64,000 bases of DNA from Marinovum sp048263515 (lineage in GTDB: Bacteria > Pseudomonadota > Alphaproteobacteria > Rhodobacterales > Rhodobacteraceae). This document shows positions 7,732-15,980 of this stretch, one piece after another. Below the pieces are notes generated by a model. The model had not been told where the DNA came from. It saw only the letters and a program-made list of their open reading frames with translations, and did not search any database. Both the position numbers and the translations under genes were made by a program. The stretch lies in assembly GCF_048263515.1 (NCBI RefSeq), contig NZ_JBLXEC010000002.1, positions 124,001 to 188,000 of the forward strand, read 5' to 3'. Numbering within the stretch: the first letter of the stretch is position 1; every line of letters starts with the position of its first letter.

Positions 7732-9150
7732 ATGACCGATCTGATCCCGGCGGATGCCGATTTTGCCGCGCGCCTTGCGCAAGACCTGCCAGAGGGCACC
7801 CTGCGTCCCGCCGAGCCGCGCCACCTCGAGGAGCCGCGCGGCCATTGGCAGGGGCAGGCGGGCTTTGTCGCCCTGCCGCGCACGGCGGGCGACGTGTCGC
7901 GCATCCTCGCCGCCTGCAACGTCGCCCGCGTCGGCGTGCTGCCCTACGGCGGCGGCACCGGGCTGGTGGGCGGGCAGGTGCAGCCCGAAGGCCCGCCGGC
8001 GCTGATCCTCTCGCTCGAGCGGATGACGGCCATCCGCGCGGTCCATGCCGAGGAGAACGTGCTGGTGGCCGAAGCCGGTGCCATCCTCGCCGACATCCAG
8101 ACCGCCGCGGCCGAGGCCGACCGTCTGTTCCCGCTGTCGCTGGCCTCCGAAGGCAGCGCCCGGATTGGCGGCTGCCTGTCGACCAATGCCGGCGGCGTCA
8201 ACGTGCTGCGTTATGGCAATGCCCGCGCGCTCTGCCTCGGGCTCGAGGCGGTGCTGCCCGACGGGCGCATCTGGAACGGCCTCGGGCGGCTCTACAAGGA
8301 CAACACCGGCTATGACCTCAAGCACCTGCTGATGGGCGCCGAGGGCAGCCTCGGCGTGATCACCGCCGCCAGTCTCAGGCTCTCGCCGCGGCCCGCCGCC
8401 ACCGGCACCGCAATGCTGGTGGTCGAGAGCCCCGCCGCCGCGCTCAGGCTGCTGGCCATTGCCCGCGACATCGCCGGCGAGACGGTCTCGGCCTTCGAAC
8501 TGATCGGCCGCACCGGGCTCGACTTCCTTGCCGAGAAGCTGCCGCAGGTCCGCCAGCCCTTTGCCGAGCGCCCCGCCTGGTCGGTGCTGATCGAACTGGG
8601 GATGAGCGCCGGTCAAGACCCGATGACAGCGCTCGAGGCGATCTTTGCCGGGGCGCTGGAAGAGGGTCTGGCCAGCGACGGGGTGATCGCCCAGAGCGAG
8701 GCGCAGCGCGCCGGTCTCTGGGCGGTGCGCGAGGAAATTCCCACCGCCAACCGGATGATAGGCGCGATCTCCTCGCATGACATCGCCCTGCCGTTGGGGC
8801 AGGTGCCCGACTTCATCGAACGCGCCCCCGCGGCGCTGGCCGACTTCCCCGACATCCGCATCAACTGCTTCGGGCATCTGGGCGACGGCAACCTGCATTA
8901 TAACGTCTTCCCGGCCCCCGGCCGCAGCAAGTCCGACTACGCCGGTGCGCGCGATGCCATCCAGAACGCGGTGCACGGGCTCTGCGTCGAAATGGGCGGC
9001 TCTTTCAGTGCCGAGCATGGCATCGGCCGGCTCAAGGTGAGCGATCTCGAGCGCTACGGCGATCCGGTCAAGCTCTCTGCCATGCGCGCGATCAAGGCCG
9101 CGCTCGATCCCAACGGCATCATGAACCCGGGCGCGGTTCTTCGCCGCTAG
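7732..9150 (+). CDS. FAD-binding 2-hydroxyacid dehydrogenase (GlcD/D2HGDH family)
   Basis: 472 residues. An FAD-linked oxidase of the PCMH superfamily. The N-terminal FAD domain contains PYGGGTGLVGGQVQP and the segment LASEGSARIGGCLSTNAGG; the C-terminal domain has CFGHLGDGNLHYNVF, a metal-site segment in D-2-hydroxyglutarate and D-lactate dehydrogenases, and AEHGIGRLKV near the end. Members oxidise D-lactate, glycolate or D-2-hydroxyglutarate and pass electrons to a carrier; the exact substrate is not determined. No glcE/glcF partners lie beside it, which fits a single-subunit dehydrogenase better than glycolate oxidase. Confidence 0.88.
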   Translation: MTDLIPADADFAARLAQDLPEGTLRPAEPRHLEEPRGHWQGQAGFVALPRTAGDVSRILAACNVARVGVLPYGGGTGLVGGQVQPEGPPALILSLERMTAIRAVHAEENVLVAEAGAILADIQTAAAEADRLFPLSLASEGSARIGGCLSTNAGGVNVLRYGNARALCLGLEAVLPDGRIWNGLGRLYKDNTGYDLKHLLMGAEGSLGVITAASLRLSPRPAATGTAMLVVESPAAALRLLAIARDIAGETVSAFELIGRTGLDFLAEKLPQVRQPFAERPAWSVLIELGMSAGQDPMTALEAIFAGALEEGLASDGVIAQSEAQRAGLWAVREEIPTANRMIGAISSHDIALPLGQVPDFIERAPAALADFPDIRINCFGHLGDGNLHYNVFPAPGRSKSDYAGARDAIQNAVHGLCVEMGGSFSAEHGIGRLKVSDLERYGDPVKLSAMRAIKAALDPNGIMNPGAVLRR

Positions 9151-9190
9151 CCCCGTTGCGCTTTTGCCAAAGCTCGCTTAGATCACCCGC

Positions 9191-9712
9191 ATGAAACGGC
9201 CCATTCTCATCCACCCCGACCCGCGGCTCAAGAAGCTCTGCACGCCTGTCGCCGATCTTTCGGACGATCTGCGCGCGCTGGCCGACGACATGCTGGAAAC
9301 CATGTATGCCGCTCCCGGCATCGGCCTCGCCGCGCCGCAGATCGGCGTGCTCGACCGGCTGATCGTGATGGATTGCGAAAAGGACGACACCCAGCCGCCG
9401 AAACCGGTGGTGATGTTCAATCCCGAGATCATCGACAGCTCCGACGACCTCAACACCTACGAGGAAGGCTGCCTGTCGATCCCCGAGCAGTTCGCCGAGG
9501 TCACCCGCCCGGCCGAGGTGCGCGTGCGCTGGCTCGACCGCGACGGCAACCTGCAGGAGCAGGACATGGACGGGCTCTGGGCGACCTGCGTGCAGCACGA
9601 GATCGACCACCTGGACGGCAAGCTCTTCATCGACTACCTCAAGCCGCTCAAGCGCCAGATCATCACCCGCAAGATGATCAAGATGAAGCGCGAGATGTCG
9701 CGCACCGCCTGA
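9191..9712 (+). CDS. def: Peptide deformylase
   Basis: 173 residues. Removes the N-formyl group from nascent proteins. All three catalytic motifs are intact: GIGLAAPQ (residues 44-51), EEGCLSIP (about 93-100, metal-ligand Cys) and QHEIDHLDG (about 137-145, two His ligands and the catalytic Glu). It heads the group def, def-like paralogue, fmt, which joins the enzyme that removes the formyl group to the one that adds it. 85 nt separate it from the paralogue. Confidence 0.97.
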   Translation: MKRPILIHPDPRLKKLCTPVADLSDDLRALADDMLETMYAAPGIGLAAPQIGVLDRLIVMDCEKDDTQPPKPVVMFNPEIIDSSDDLNTYEEGCLSIPEQFAEVTRPAEVRVRWLDRDGNLQEQDMDGLWATCVQHEIDHLDGKLFIDYLKPLKRQIITRKMIKMKREMSRTA

Positions 9713-9797
9713 CCGGCGCAAGGGCCGGGTCGCGGCCCGGCACAACACCCCCACCATCCCCCTTGCGGCAATCCGCGCGCTGGCTTACCCCACCGCC

Positions 9798-10289
9798 ATG
9801 ACCCGCACAGTGATCCCCTGGCCCGACAAGCGCCTGCGTACCCCCGCCCAGCCGGTGACCGAGCTCACCGATGCCCACCGTATCCTCTGGGAACAGATGA
9901 TCGAGGTGATGGAGGCGATGCCCGGCGTCGGCCTCGCCGCCCCGCAGCTGGGCGAGATGGTGCGCCTTGCCGTGGTCGATGCCTCGGAAGAGCGCGGCCG
10001 CGTCGTGCGCATGGCCAACCCCGAGGTGCTGCACGCCTCGGTGCAGCTGCGCGAACACGAAGAGGCCAGCCCGAACCTGCCCGGCGTCTCGGCCAAGGTC
10101 AAACGCCCGCGCGCGGTGACCGTCCGCTTCCAGAACGAACATGGCGAGATCGAAGAGCGCGACTTCGTCAGCCTCTGGGCCACCTCGGTGCAACACCAGA
10201 TCGATCACCTGAACGGCCGGATGTATTTCGACCGGCTGAGCAAGGTCAAACGCGACATGCTGCTGCGCCGCGCGAGGAAACTGTCATGA
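9798..10289 (+). CDS. Peptide deformylase-like protein lacking catalytic residues
   Basis: 163 residues, clearly homologous to the deformylase just upstream: motif 1 is intact (GVGLAAPQ, residues 43-50). Motif 2, EGCLSIP in active enzymes, reads EEASPNLPG (88-96) with no cysteine metal ligand. Motif 3 reads QHQIDHLNG (132-140), so the catalytic Glu is Gln134 while both His remain. With one of three metal ligands and the general base gone, deformylase activity is very unlikely. The gene is intact and in a 4-nt ATGA overlap with fmt, which argues for a kept, possibly regulatory or binding, role and against a decaying copy. Confidence 0.88.
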   Translation: MTRTVIPWPDKRLRTPAQPVTELTDAHRILWEQMIEVMEAMPGVGLAAPQLGEMVRLAVVDASEERGRVVRMANPEVLHASVQLREHEEASPNLPGVSAKVKRPRAVTVRFQNEHGEIEERDFVSLWATSVQHQIDHLNGRMYFDRLSKVKRDMLLRRARKLS

Positions 10290-11200
10290 GAGTGATCTTC
10301 ATGGGCACGCCGGATTTCTCGGTTCCGGTGCTCGACGCGCTGGTCGACGCAGGTTACGAGATCGCCGCCGTCTATTGCCAGCCGCCGCGCCCCGCCGGTC
10401 GCGGCAAGAAGGACCGTCCGACGCCGGTCCATGCCCGCGCCGAGGCGCTGGGCCTCGTGGTGCGCCACCCGGTGTCGCTGAAAGGTGCCGAGGCGCAGGC
10501 CGAGTTTGCCGCCCTGAACGCCGATGTGGCGGTTGTGGTGGCCTACGGGCTGATCCTGCCGCAAGCGGTGCTCGATGCGCCGAAACACGGCTGCCTCAAC
10601 ATCCACGCCTCGCTCCTGCCGCGCTGGCGCGGGGCGGCACCGATCCACCGGGCAATCATGGCCGGTGACGCCGAAACCGGCGTCTGCATCATGCAGATGG
10701 AGGCCGGTCTCGACACCGGCCCGGTGCTGCTGCGCGAGGCAACGGAGATCACGGCCCGGGACACCACCGCCATCCTGCATGACCGGCTGAGCGCCATGGG
10801 CGCGCGGCTGATTGTTGAGGCGCTGGACCGGCTCGGAGACCTCACGCCAGAGCCGCAGCCCGACGAGGGCGTGACCTATGCCAGCAAGATCGACAAGGCC
10901 GAGGCCGCCATCGACTGGACCCGCCCGGCGGAAGAGATCGACCGGCAGATCCGCGGCCTTTCGCCCTTTCCCGGCGCCTGGACCACAGCTGAAGGCACCC
11001 GCATCAAGCTCTTGATGTCGGAACTGGCCGCGGGACAGGGCACCCCCGGCACGCTGCTCGACGACCGGATCACCGTCGCCTGCGGTGACGGCGCCGTGCG
11101 GCTCTTGAGCTTGCAACGGGCGGGCAAGGCGGCGCAGGATGCCGAGACCTTTCTGCGCGGCATGTCACTGCCGCGCGGGCTTATCCTGGGGGAAAGCTGA
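10286..11200 (+). CDS. fmt: Methionyl-tRNA formyltransferase
   Basis: 304 residues. Transfers a formyl group from 10-formyl-tetrahydrofolate to initiator Met-tRNA. The start MRVIFMGTPDFSVPVLDAL is typical; the catalytic core is present as GCLNIHASLLPRWRGAAPIHRA (Asn and His of the N-H-D triad, written in two parts NIHASLLPRWRG and AAPIHRA) with Asp in MEAGLDTGPVL. The C-terminal OB-like tRNA-binding domain follows (about residues 205-300). Overlaps the upstream deformylase-like gene by 4 nt and the next small membrane gene by 1 nt. Confidence 0.97.
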   Translation: MRVIFMGTPDFSVPVLDALVDAGYEIAAVYCQPPRPAGRGKKDRPTPVHARAEALGLVVRHPVSLKGAEAQAEFAALNADVAVVVAYGLILPQAVLDAPKHGCLNIHASLLPRWRGAAPIHRAIMAGDAETGVCIMQMEAGLDTGPVLLREATEITARDTTAILHDRLSAMGARLIVEALDRLGDLTPEPQPDEGVTYASKIDKAEAAIDWTRPAEEIDRQIRGLSPFPGAWTTAEGTRIKLLMSELAAGQGTPGTLLDDRITVACGDGAVRLLSLQRAGKAAQDAETFLRGMSLPRGLILGES

Positions 11201-11436
11201 TGTTTCCGGTTCTGATCGGCACCGTGGTGATTGCCGGCATCGTGGGCTATGTATCCGAAAAGTCGGGCTTTACCCACAACGGCTACCTGCAGAGCATCAT
11301 CATCTGCGTCGGCGGCGCCTTTCTGTTCTACTTCGTGCGGATCATGTTCGGGCTGGGGTTTGCCTCTCCCGGTCTCAACGCCATCGTCTCGTCGATCGGC
11401 GCGCTGATCATCGTGCCGACCCATTGGTGGCGCTAG
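11200..11436 (+). CDS. Small conserved membrane protein, three helices
   Basis: 78 residues, almost entirely hydrophobic with three predicted membrane helices (about 3-18, 31-52, 58-73) and a conserved-looking EKSGFTHNGYLQSI loop. It resembles small transglycosylase-associated/GlsB-like membrane proteins in size and pattern, but no diagnostic motif was recognised, so function is left open. Its ATG shares a base with the fmt stop, which makes translation likely. It is convergent with tauR downstream. Confidence 0.65.
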   Translation: MFPVLIGTVVIAGIVGYVSEKSGFTHNGYLQSIIICVGGAFLFYFVRIMFGLGFASPGLNAIVSSIGALIIVPTHWWR

Positions 11437-11496
11437 ACCCTTACCGCCGCATTCATAAAGTTTAACGTAAAATCAATACCTTACCCGAGGGTAAGC

Positions 11497-12963
11497 TCAG
11501 GTTTCGTCGCGCAGCGCCTGCGCGAGGATCGCCATGCCCTCGGCGATCTTCGACTTCGGGATCGAGGAATAGCCCAAGCGGTAGTAGTTGCGCGGCACGT
11601 CTTCGCCGGCAAAGAAGTTGTGCCCCGGCTCGATCAGCACCGAGAGCGCCTGCAACCGTTCGAACAGCCGGATCGTGTCCATCCCCTCGGGCGCGCGCAT
11701 CCAGAAGGACGAGCCGCCAACGCCCGGCAGACCGGCAATTTCCAGCCCTTCGGATTTGATCGCCGCCTCCATCGTCTCGCGCCGGTCGTGCAGCGCGCGG
11801 GCCTGGCGGCGCATCAGCGCATCGTAGTGCCCCAACGCCAGGAAATGCGCGGTGGTGCGCTGCACATGGCCCGGCGGATGGCGCAGCACGCTGGCGCGGA
11901 GGCTGCGGACCTCGCGGATGAAGGCCTCGTCGCCCACCAGGTAACCGAGCCGCAGGCCCGGAAACAGCGATTTCGAGAAGGAGCCGACGTAGATCACCCG
12001 GCCCTCGCGGTCGAGCGATTTCAGCGCCGGTTGCGGCGCCGCCGGATAGGCCATCTCGAACTCGTAGTCATCCTCGACGATCAGCGCATCCAGCGCCCGG
12101 GCCTTGTCGAGCAGGGCGCGCCGGCGGGCGATCGGCATGGTGGCCGAGGTCGGCGCCTGGTGGCTGGGCGTGACAAAGATCACGTCGGCAGCGTCCGGCA
12201 GCGCATCGGGCGGGAGCCCGTCGGCGTCGATTTCCACCGGCGCCAACCGGCAGCGGGCCTGCAGCAGCATGTCGCGCAGCGCCGGGTAGCCGGGGTTCTC
12301 GAAGGCCGCGACGCGGCTCCGCGTCAGCAGCACCTGCACCGCCAGCCAGAGCGCGTTCTGCGCCCCGAGGGTGACGAGGATCTCCTGCGGCCGGGCCTGG
12401 ATGCCGCGGCGGGGCAGGGTGTGGCGCGCGATGAAGGCAATGAGCTCGGGGTCGTCCTGATCGTAGTAATCCGAGGTCAGCGCATGGAAATCCGCCCCGC
12501 CGAGCGCGCGCAAGGCACAGAGCCGCCAGTTGGCGTGATCGAAGAGGCTCGCATCGGCCTGGCCGTAGACAAAGGGGTACTTGTAGCGGTTCCAGTCCAG
12601 CGGCTTGGTCACCTCGGAGGTCTGGGCAAACCGCTGCCCAAGCGCCCGTGACCAATCCACCCGGTTGCCCGCCGGCGCGGCATCGGCAAAGACCGGCGGC
12701 GGGGCAGGGGCGTTGTCCGAGACGAAATAACCCGACCGGCCGCGCGCCGCGAGATAGTCATTGGCCACCAGCTCGGTATAGGCCAGCGTCACGGTGATCC
12801 GGCTGACGCCGAGGTGATGCGCCAGCTTGCGGGTCGAGGGCAGCTTTTCGCCATGCCGGATGCGGCCCGACAGGATGCTCTGGGCGATCATCTGCTGGAT
12901 GCGCACCTGCAGCGTGCCCTGGGCATGGGGATCAAGGAAGAAGGCTTCGACGGGAACGGCCAT
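11497..12963 (-). CDS. tauR: MocR-type regulator TauR of taurine utilisation
   Basis: 488 residues: a GntR-type winged helix (about residues 15-80, RKLAHHLGVSRITVTLAYTE then ARGRSGYFV) joined to a fold-type I aminotransferase-like domain (about 135-480) with the PLP lysine in VGSFSKSLFPGLRLGYL. MocR proteins bind PLP or an aldimine as effector. In Rhodobacter capsulatus, TauR activates tpa in response to taurine and binds direct repeats close to CTGGACYTAA. Such sequences occur here upstream of both tpa and tauR. Downstream of tpa on the same strand, separated by a terminator, so it likely has its own promoter. Confidence 0.9.
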   Translation of the reverse strand: MAVPVEAFFLDPHAQGTLQVRIQQMIAQSILSGRIRHGEKLPSTRKLAHHLGVSRITVTLAYTELVANDYLAARGRSGYFVSDNAPAPPPVFADAAPAGNRVDWSRALGQRFAQTSEVTKPLDWNRYKYPFVYGQADASLFDHANWRLCALRALGGADFHALTSDYYDQDDPELIAFIARHTLPRRGIQARPQEILVTLGAQNALWLAVQVLLTRSRVAAFENPGYPALRDMLLQARCRLAPVEIDADGLPPDALPDAADVIFVTPSHQAPTSATMPIARRRALLDKARALDALIVEDDYEFEMAYPAAPQPALKSLDREGRVIYVGSFSKSLFPGLRLGYLVGDEAFIREVRSLRASVLRHPPGHVQRTTAHFLALGHYDALMRRQARALHDRRETMEAAIKSEGLEIAGLPGVGGSSFWMRAPEGMDTIRLFERLQALSVLIEPGHNFFAGEDVPRNYYRLGYSSIPKSKIAEGMAILAQALRDET

Positions 12964-12999
12964 GGCGCGAGCGTACGCTGGCTTTATGGCGGGTGCAAT

Positions 13000-13009
13000 C
13001 TGGACTTAT
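13000..13009 (+). promoter_or_regulatory. Probable TauR box upstream of tauR
   Basis: CTGGACTTAT matches nine of ten positions of the TauR half-site CTGGACYTAA. It lies 37-46 nt upstream of the tauR ATG. A weaker match, CTGGCTTTAT (7 of 10), begins 22 nt away at 12978. The position suggests autoregulation, usual for MocR proteins; the pairing of the two half-sites is uncertain because the second is weak. Confidence 0.5.
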
Positions 13010-13055
13010 CGGCGCGACTGCCGGGCCAAAGTCGCTTTACACTGCTCCAGATGCA

Positions 13056-13081
13056 GCAAAGGGGGCCGAAGCCCCCTTTGC
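13056..13081 (-). terminator. Terminator between tpa and tauR with UUCG-type tetraloop
   Basis: A perfect 11-bp stem, GCAAAGGGGGC paired with its complement, closed on the minus strand by TTCG flanked by C and G, the very stable cUUCGg loop. It starts 21 nt after the tpa stop. No long T run follows, but the stem itself ends in CTTTGC. It should end most tpa transcripts and separate tauR expression. Confidence 0.75.
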
Positions 13082-13101
13082 CGTCACCTGTGCGTTCCGC
13101 G

Positions 13102-14496
13102 TCAGGCGGAGAAGACCCGCCCCAGCGCGCCATCGACGGCGCTGACGATCTCGTCGATGTTGTCCTTGCTGGCGATCAGCGCGGGGCTGAAGCAGAGCGT
13201 GTTGTTGTAGCCCGGCACCGAGCGGTTGGTGGCCCCGATGATCACGCCCTGACGGGCGCAATCAGCCACCACCGCGCCGACGCGCGCTTCGGGCATCGGG
13301 TCGCGGGTCTCGCGGTCGGTGACCAGCTCGGCCCCGAGGAACAGACCCTTGCCGCGCACCTGGCCGATCACCGGGTGCCGCTCGGCCAGCTCCGACAGCG
13401 CCGCGAACATGTGCTCGCCCATGGCGCGGGTGTTGGCCAGCAGGCCCTCTTCCTCGATGATCGCCATGTTCTCCAGCGCTGCCGCCGGGCCGGCGGTGCA
13501 GCCGCCGAAGGTCGAGATGTCGCGGAAGTAATCCATCGGGTCCGAAGCGTCGGACTTGAACTGGTCGAACACCGCCTCGGTGGTCACCAGACAGGCAATC
13601 GCGGCATAGCCAGAGGCCACGCCCTTGGCCATGGTCACCATGTCGGGCTGGATGCCGTAGTGCTGATAGCCGAACCATTCGCCGGTGCGGCCCAGACCAC
13701 AGACCACCTCGTCGATGTGCAGCAGGATGTCGTACTTGTCGCAGATCTCCTGGACCTTCTGCCAGTAGCCCTCGGGCGGGGTGATGACGCCGCCGCCGGC
13801 GGTCACCGGCTCGAGGCAGAGGCCGCCGACGGTGTCCGGACCCTCGGCCAGGATGATCTTTTCGATCTGCTCGGCGGCCCATTCGCCGTAGTTCTCCTCG
13901 GGCGCGCCCTCTTGCTGGTGGCGGCGGTATTCGAGGCAATGCGGCACCCGGACAAAGCCCGGGGTGTAGGGCCCGTATTGCGCGCCGCGCTCGTCCTGAC
14001 CGCCGGCCGAGAGGCAGGAGATCGTGGTGCCGTGGTAATCGCGGTCGCGGTAGAGGATCTTGTGCTTCTTGCCGCCGTAGCGCTTGTGCGCGATCTGGCG
14101 GATCATCTTGAAGGCCTTCTCGTTGGCCTCGGACCCGGAGTTGCAGTAATAAACCCGGCTCATGCCCGGCATCTTGTCGAGCAGCGCCTCGGCGAACTGC
14201 GATCCCGGTACCGAGCCGGCGGAACCGGCGAAATAGTTCAGCTTCAAGAGCTGGTCGCGCACGGCGTTGGCGATGCGTTCGCGGCCGTAGCCGACGTTCA
14301 CCGTCCAGACACCGCCCGACACCGCGTCGAGCAGGCGGGTGCCGTGCTGGTCCCAGACGTGCATGCCCTTGCCCTCGATGATGACCCGCGGATCGGAGGT
14401 CTCGAAGGGTTTGTGCTGGGTCAGATGGTGCCAGATATGCGCCTTGTCGGCCTCGACAACACGGCTGATATCATTTGCGCTCAGAGTGCCATCCAT
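13102..14496 (-). CDS. tpa: Taurine--pyruvate aminotransferase
   Basis: 464 residues; a class-III PLP aminotransferase that converts taurine and pyruvate to sulfoacetaldehyde and alanine. The PLP lysine is in MVTMAKGVASGYAAI, preceded by the HIDEVVCGLGRTGEWFG segment; the N-terminus MDGTLSANDISRVVEADKAH fits Tpa of Roseobacters. ATG 14496 is chosen with GAAGG 8-12 nt upstream; the open frame continues 14 codons further but without family similarity. The tauR gene downstream and tauABC divergent upstream make taurine the most likely substrate; related class-III omega-transaminases cannot be separated by sequence alone. The next pathway gene, xsc, is not adjacent. Confidence 0.88.
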   Translation of the reverse strand: MDGTLSANDISRVVEADKAHIWHHLTQHKPFETSDPRVIIEGKGMHVWDQHGTRLLDAVSGGVWTVNVGYGRERIANAVRDQLLKLNYFAGSAGSVPGSQFAEALLDKMPGMSRVYYCNSGSEANEKAFKMIRQIAHKRYGGKKHKILYRDRDYHGTTISCLSAGGQDERGAQYGPYTPGFVRVPHCLEYRRHQQEGAPEENYGEWAAEQIEKIILAEGPDTVGGLCLEPVTAGGGVITPPEGYWQKVQEICDKYDILLHIDEVVCGLGRTGEWFGYQHYGIQPDMVTMAKGVASGYAAIACLVTTEAVFDQFKSDASDPMDYFRDISTFGGCTAGPAAALENMAIIEEEGLLANTRAMGEHMFAALSELAERHPVIGQVRGKGLFLGAELVTDRETRDPMPEARVGAVVADCARQGVIIGATNRSVPGYNNTLCFSPALIASKDNIDEIVSAVDGALGRVFSA

Positions 14497-14598
14497 GGCG
14501 TCACCTTCAGTTTTGGGGGTTCGGAAACTACGCGGCAACAGGCCCGCTGAGGGCGGGCTGTCGTCTCTGTCAAAAAAAGCGGCGAATGGCGGTCAAGG

Positions 14599-14631
14599 AT
14601 AGGTCCACATTGGGTCAGACTTTAAGTCCAG
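14599..14631 (-). promoter_or_regulatory. TauR operator upstream of tpa (two direct half-sites)
   Basis: On the minus strand a perfect CTGGACTTAA lies at 14631-14622 and GTGGACCTAT (8 of 10 to CTGGACYTAA) at 14608-14599. Their 23-bp offset, about two helical turns, puts both on one DNA face, as reported for the tpa promoter of Rhodobacter capsulatus. They lie 103-135 nt upstream of the tpa start and 241 nt or more from tauA. The 375-nt tpa-tauA gap holds both divergent promoters; the rest of it shows no other clear signal. Confidence 0.75.
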
Positions 14632-14871
14632 AGATAACGCCTTTGGCACCAGATGCAGGTGCCCCACGGGCAAGGCGCTGAATTGGCAAGAAAATACCGC
14701 CAAGCCGGTCATTCGGTGATGACGCGGTTCTTTCGGCGCGCAAAGTTTTTCGTTGATCGGCGCGGGGTTTTCCGCTCGGATTGATACAACGCCCGGGTCA
14801 ACCCGCGGCGTGGCCGGACAACCGGCGAACACAAGCCCGAAACGGGCGGGACCAACACGGGAGCTGAACAT

Positions 14872-15882
14872 ATGAAAATGACACGACGGGTTATGGGGAC
14901 GGTTGCGGCCGCGGCACTGCTGGCCTCGGCGCAGGCGGGCTTTGCCGCCAGCCACAGCGGCGGCATCACGGTGGGCTACTTCCTCGAATGGCCGATGCCG
15001 TTCCAATACGCCAAGGTCGAAGGCATGTATGACGAGGCGCTGGGCATGCCGGTCAACTGGGTCAGCTTCGACACCGGCACGGCGATGTCGGCGGCGATGG
15101 CCTCGGGCGACGTGCAGCTGTCGGTCAGCCAGGGCGTGCCGCCCTTCGTGGTGGCGACCTCGGCGGGGCAGGACCTGCAGATCCTCGACGTGGCGGTGAG
15201 CTATTCCGAGAATGACAACTGCGTGGTGCGCGAAGAGCTCGAGATCGACAAGGCAAGCGCCGGCGAACTGGCCGGCAAGAAGGTTGCCGTGCCGCTGGGC
15301 ACCGCCGCCCACTACGGCTTCCTCAAGCAGATGGGCCACTTCGGCGTCGACGTCGGCTCGCTCGACGTGGTCGACATGGCGCCGCCGGATGGCGCGGCTG
15401 CGCTGGCACAGGGCTCGGTCGACATGGCCTGCGGCTGGGGCGGATCGCTCCGCCGGATGCTCGAGCACGGCAATTCGCTGCTGACCGGCGCCGAGAAGGA
15501 AGAGCTGGGCATCCTGGTCTTCGACGTGACCTCCGGCCCTGCGTCGTGGGTGGCCGAGAACTCGGACACCGTGGCGAAATTCCTCAAGGTGACGGCGGAT
15601 GCCAATGCCATGTGGGCGGATGAGACCAACCACGAAAAGATGCTGCCTGTGATCGCCAAGGACGCCGGCATGGACGAAGAGGCGACCAAGTCGACGATCT
15701 CGACCTTCATCTTCCCGCCGGTCGACGAACAGCTGGGCGAGAAATGGCTCGGCGGCGGCGCGCAGGAGTTCATGAAGGGCGTGGCCGATGTCTTTGTCGA
15801 GGCCGGCTCGATCGATGCCGCGCTCGACAGCTACGAAGACGCGGTCAACACCGGGCCGCTGTCCTCTGCCAACGGCATGTAA
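14872..15882 (+). CDS. tauA: Taurine ABC transporter, periplasmic binding protein
   Basis: 336 residues with a Sec signal peptide (MKMTRRVMGTVAAAALLASA, cleaved near FAASHS). Binds taurine in the periplasm and hands it to TauBC. The core has the NMT1/TauA pattern GYFLEWPMPFQYAKVEGMYD, then VSFDTGTAMSAAMASGDVQL. A GGGAG ribosome-binding site precedes ATG 14872. Divergent from tpa, sharing the TauR-box region. Distance to tauB (98 nt) is filled by a strong hairpin that probably sets a high tauA to tauBC ratio. Confidence 0.9.
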   Translation: MKMTRRVMGTVAAAALLASAQAGFAASHSGGITVGYFLEWPMPFQYAKVEGMYDEALGMPVNWVSFDTGTAMSAAMASGDVQLSVSQGVPPFVVATSAGQDLQILDVAVSYSENDNCVVREELEIDKASAGELAGKKVAVPLGTAAHYGFLKQMGHFGVDVGSLDVVDMAPPDGAAALAQGSVDMACGWGGSLRRMLEHGNSLLTGAEKEELGILVFDVTSGPASWVAENSDTVAKFLKVTADANAMWADETNHEKMLPVIAKDAGMDEEATKSTISTFIFPPVDEQLGEKWLGGGAQEFMKGVADVFVEAGSIDAALDSYEDAVNTGPLSSANGM

Positions 15883-15917
15883 TGCGCAAGGCCTGAAGGC
15901 TTTCAGGCTTTGACACC

Positions 15918-15955
15918 GGGCCGTCCCCTGCCGTTCCAGGCAGAGGGGCGGCCCC
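15918..15955 (+). other. Intercistronic hairpin between tauA and tauB
   Basis: GGGCCG-CCCC-TGCC pairs, with single-base bulges, with GGCAG-GGGG-CGGCCC across a 6-nt loop. No T run follows, so it is more likely a 3-prime stability element or partial terminator than a full stop. Such hairpins after binding-protein genes usually raise the amount of the upstream message. Confidence 0.6.
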
Positions 15956-15980
15956 ACCAACAGGGGCAACAGGGCAGGCC

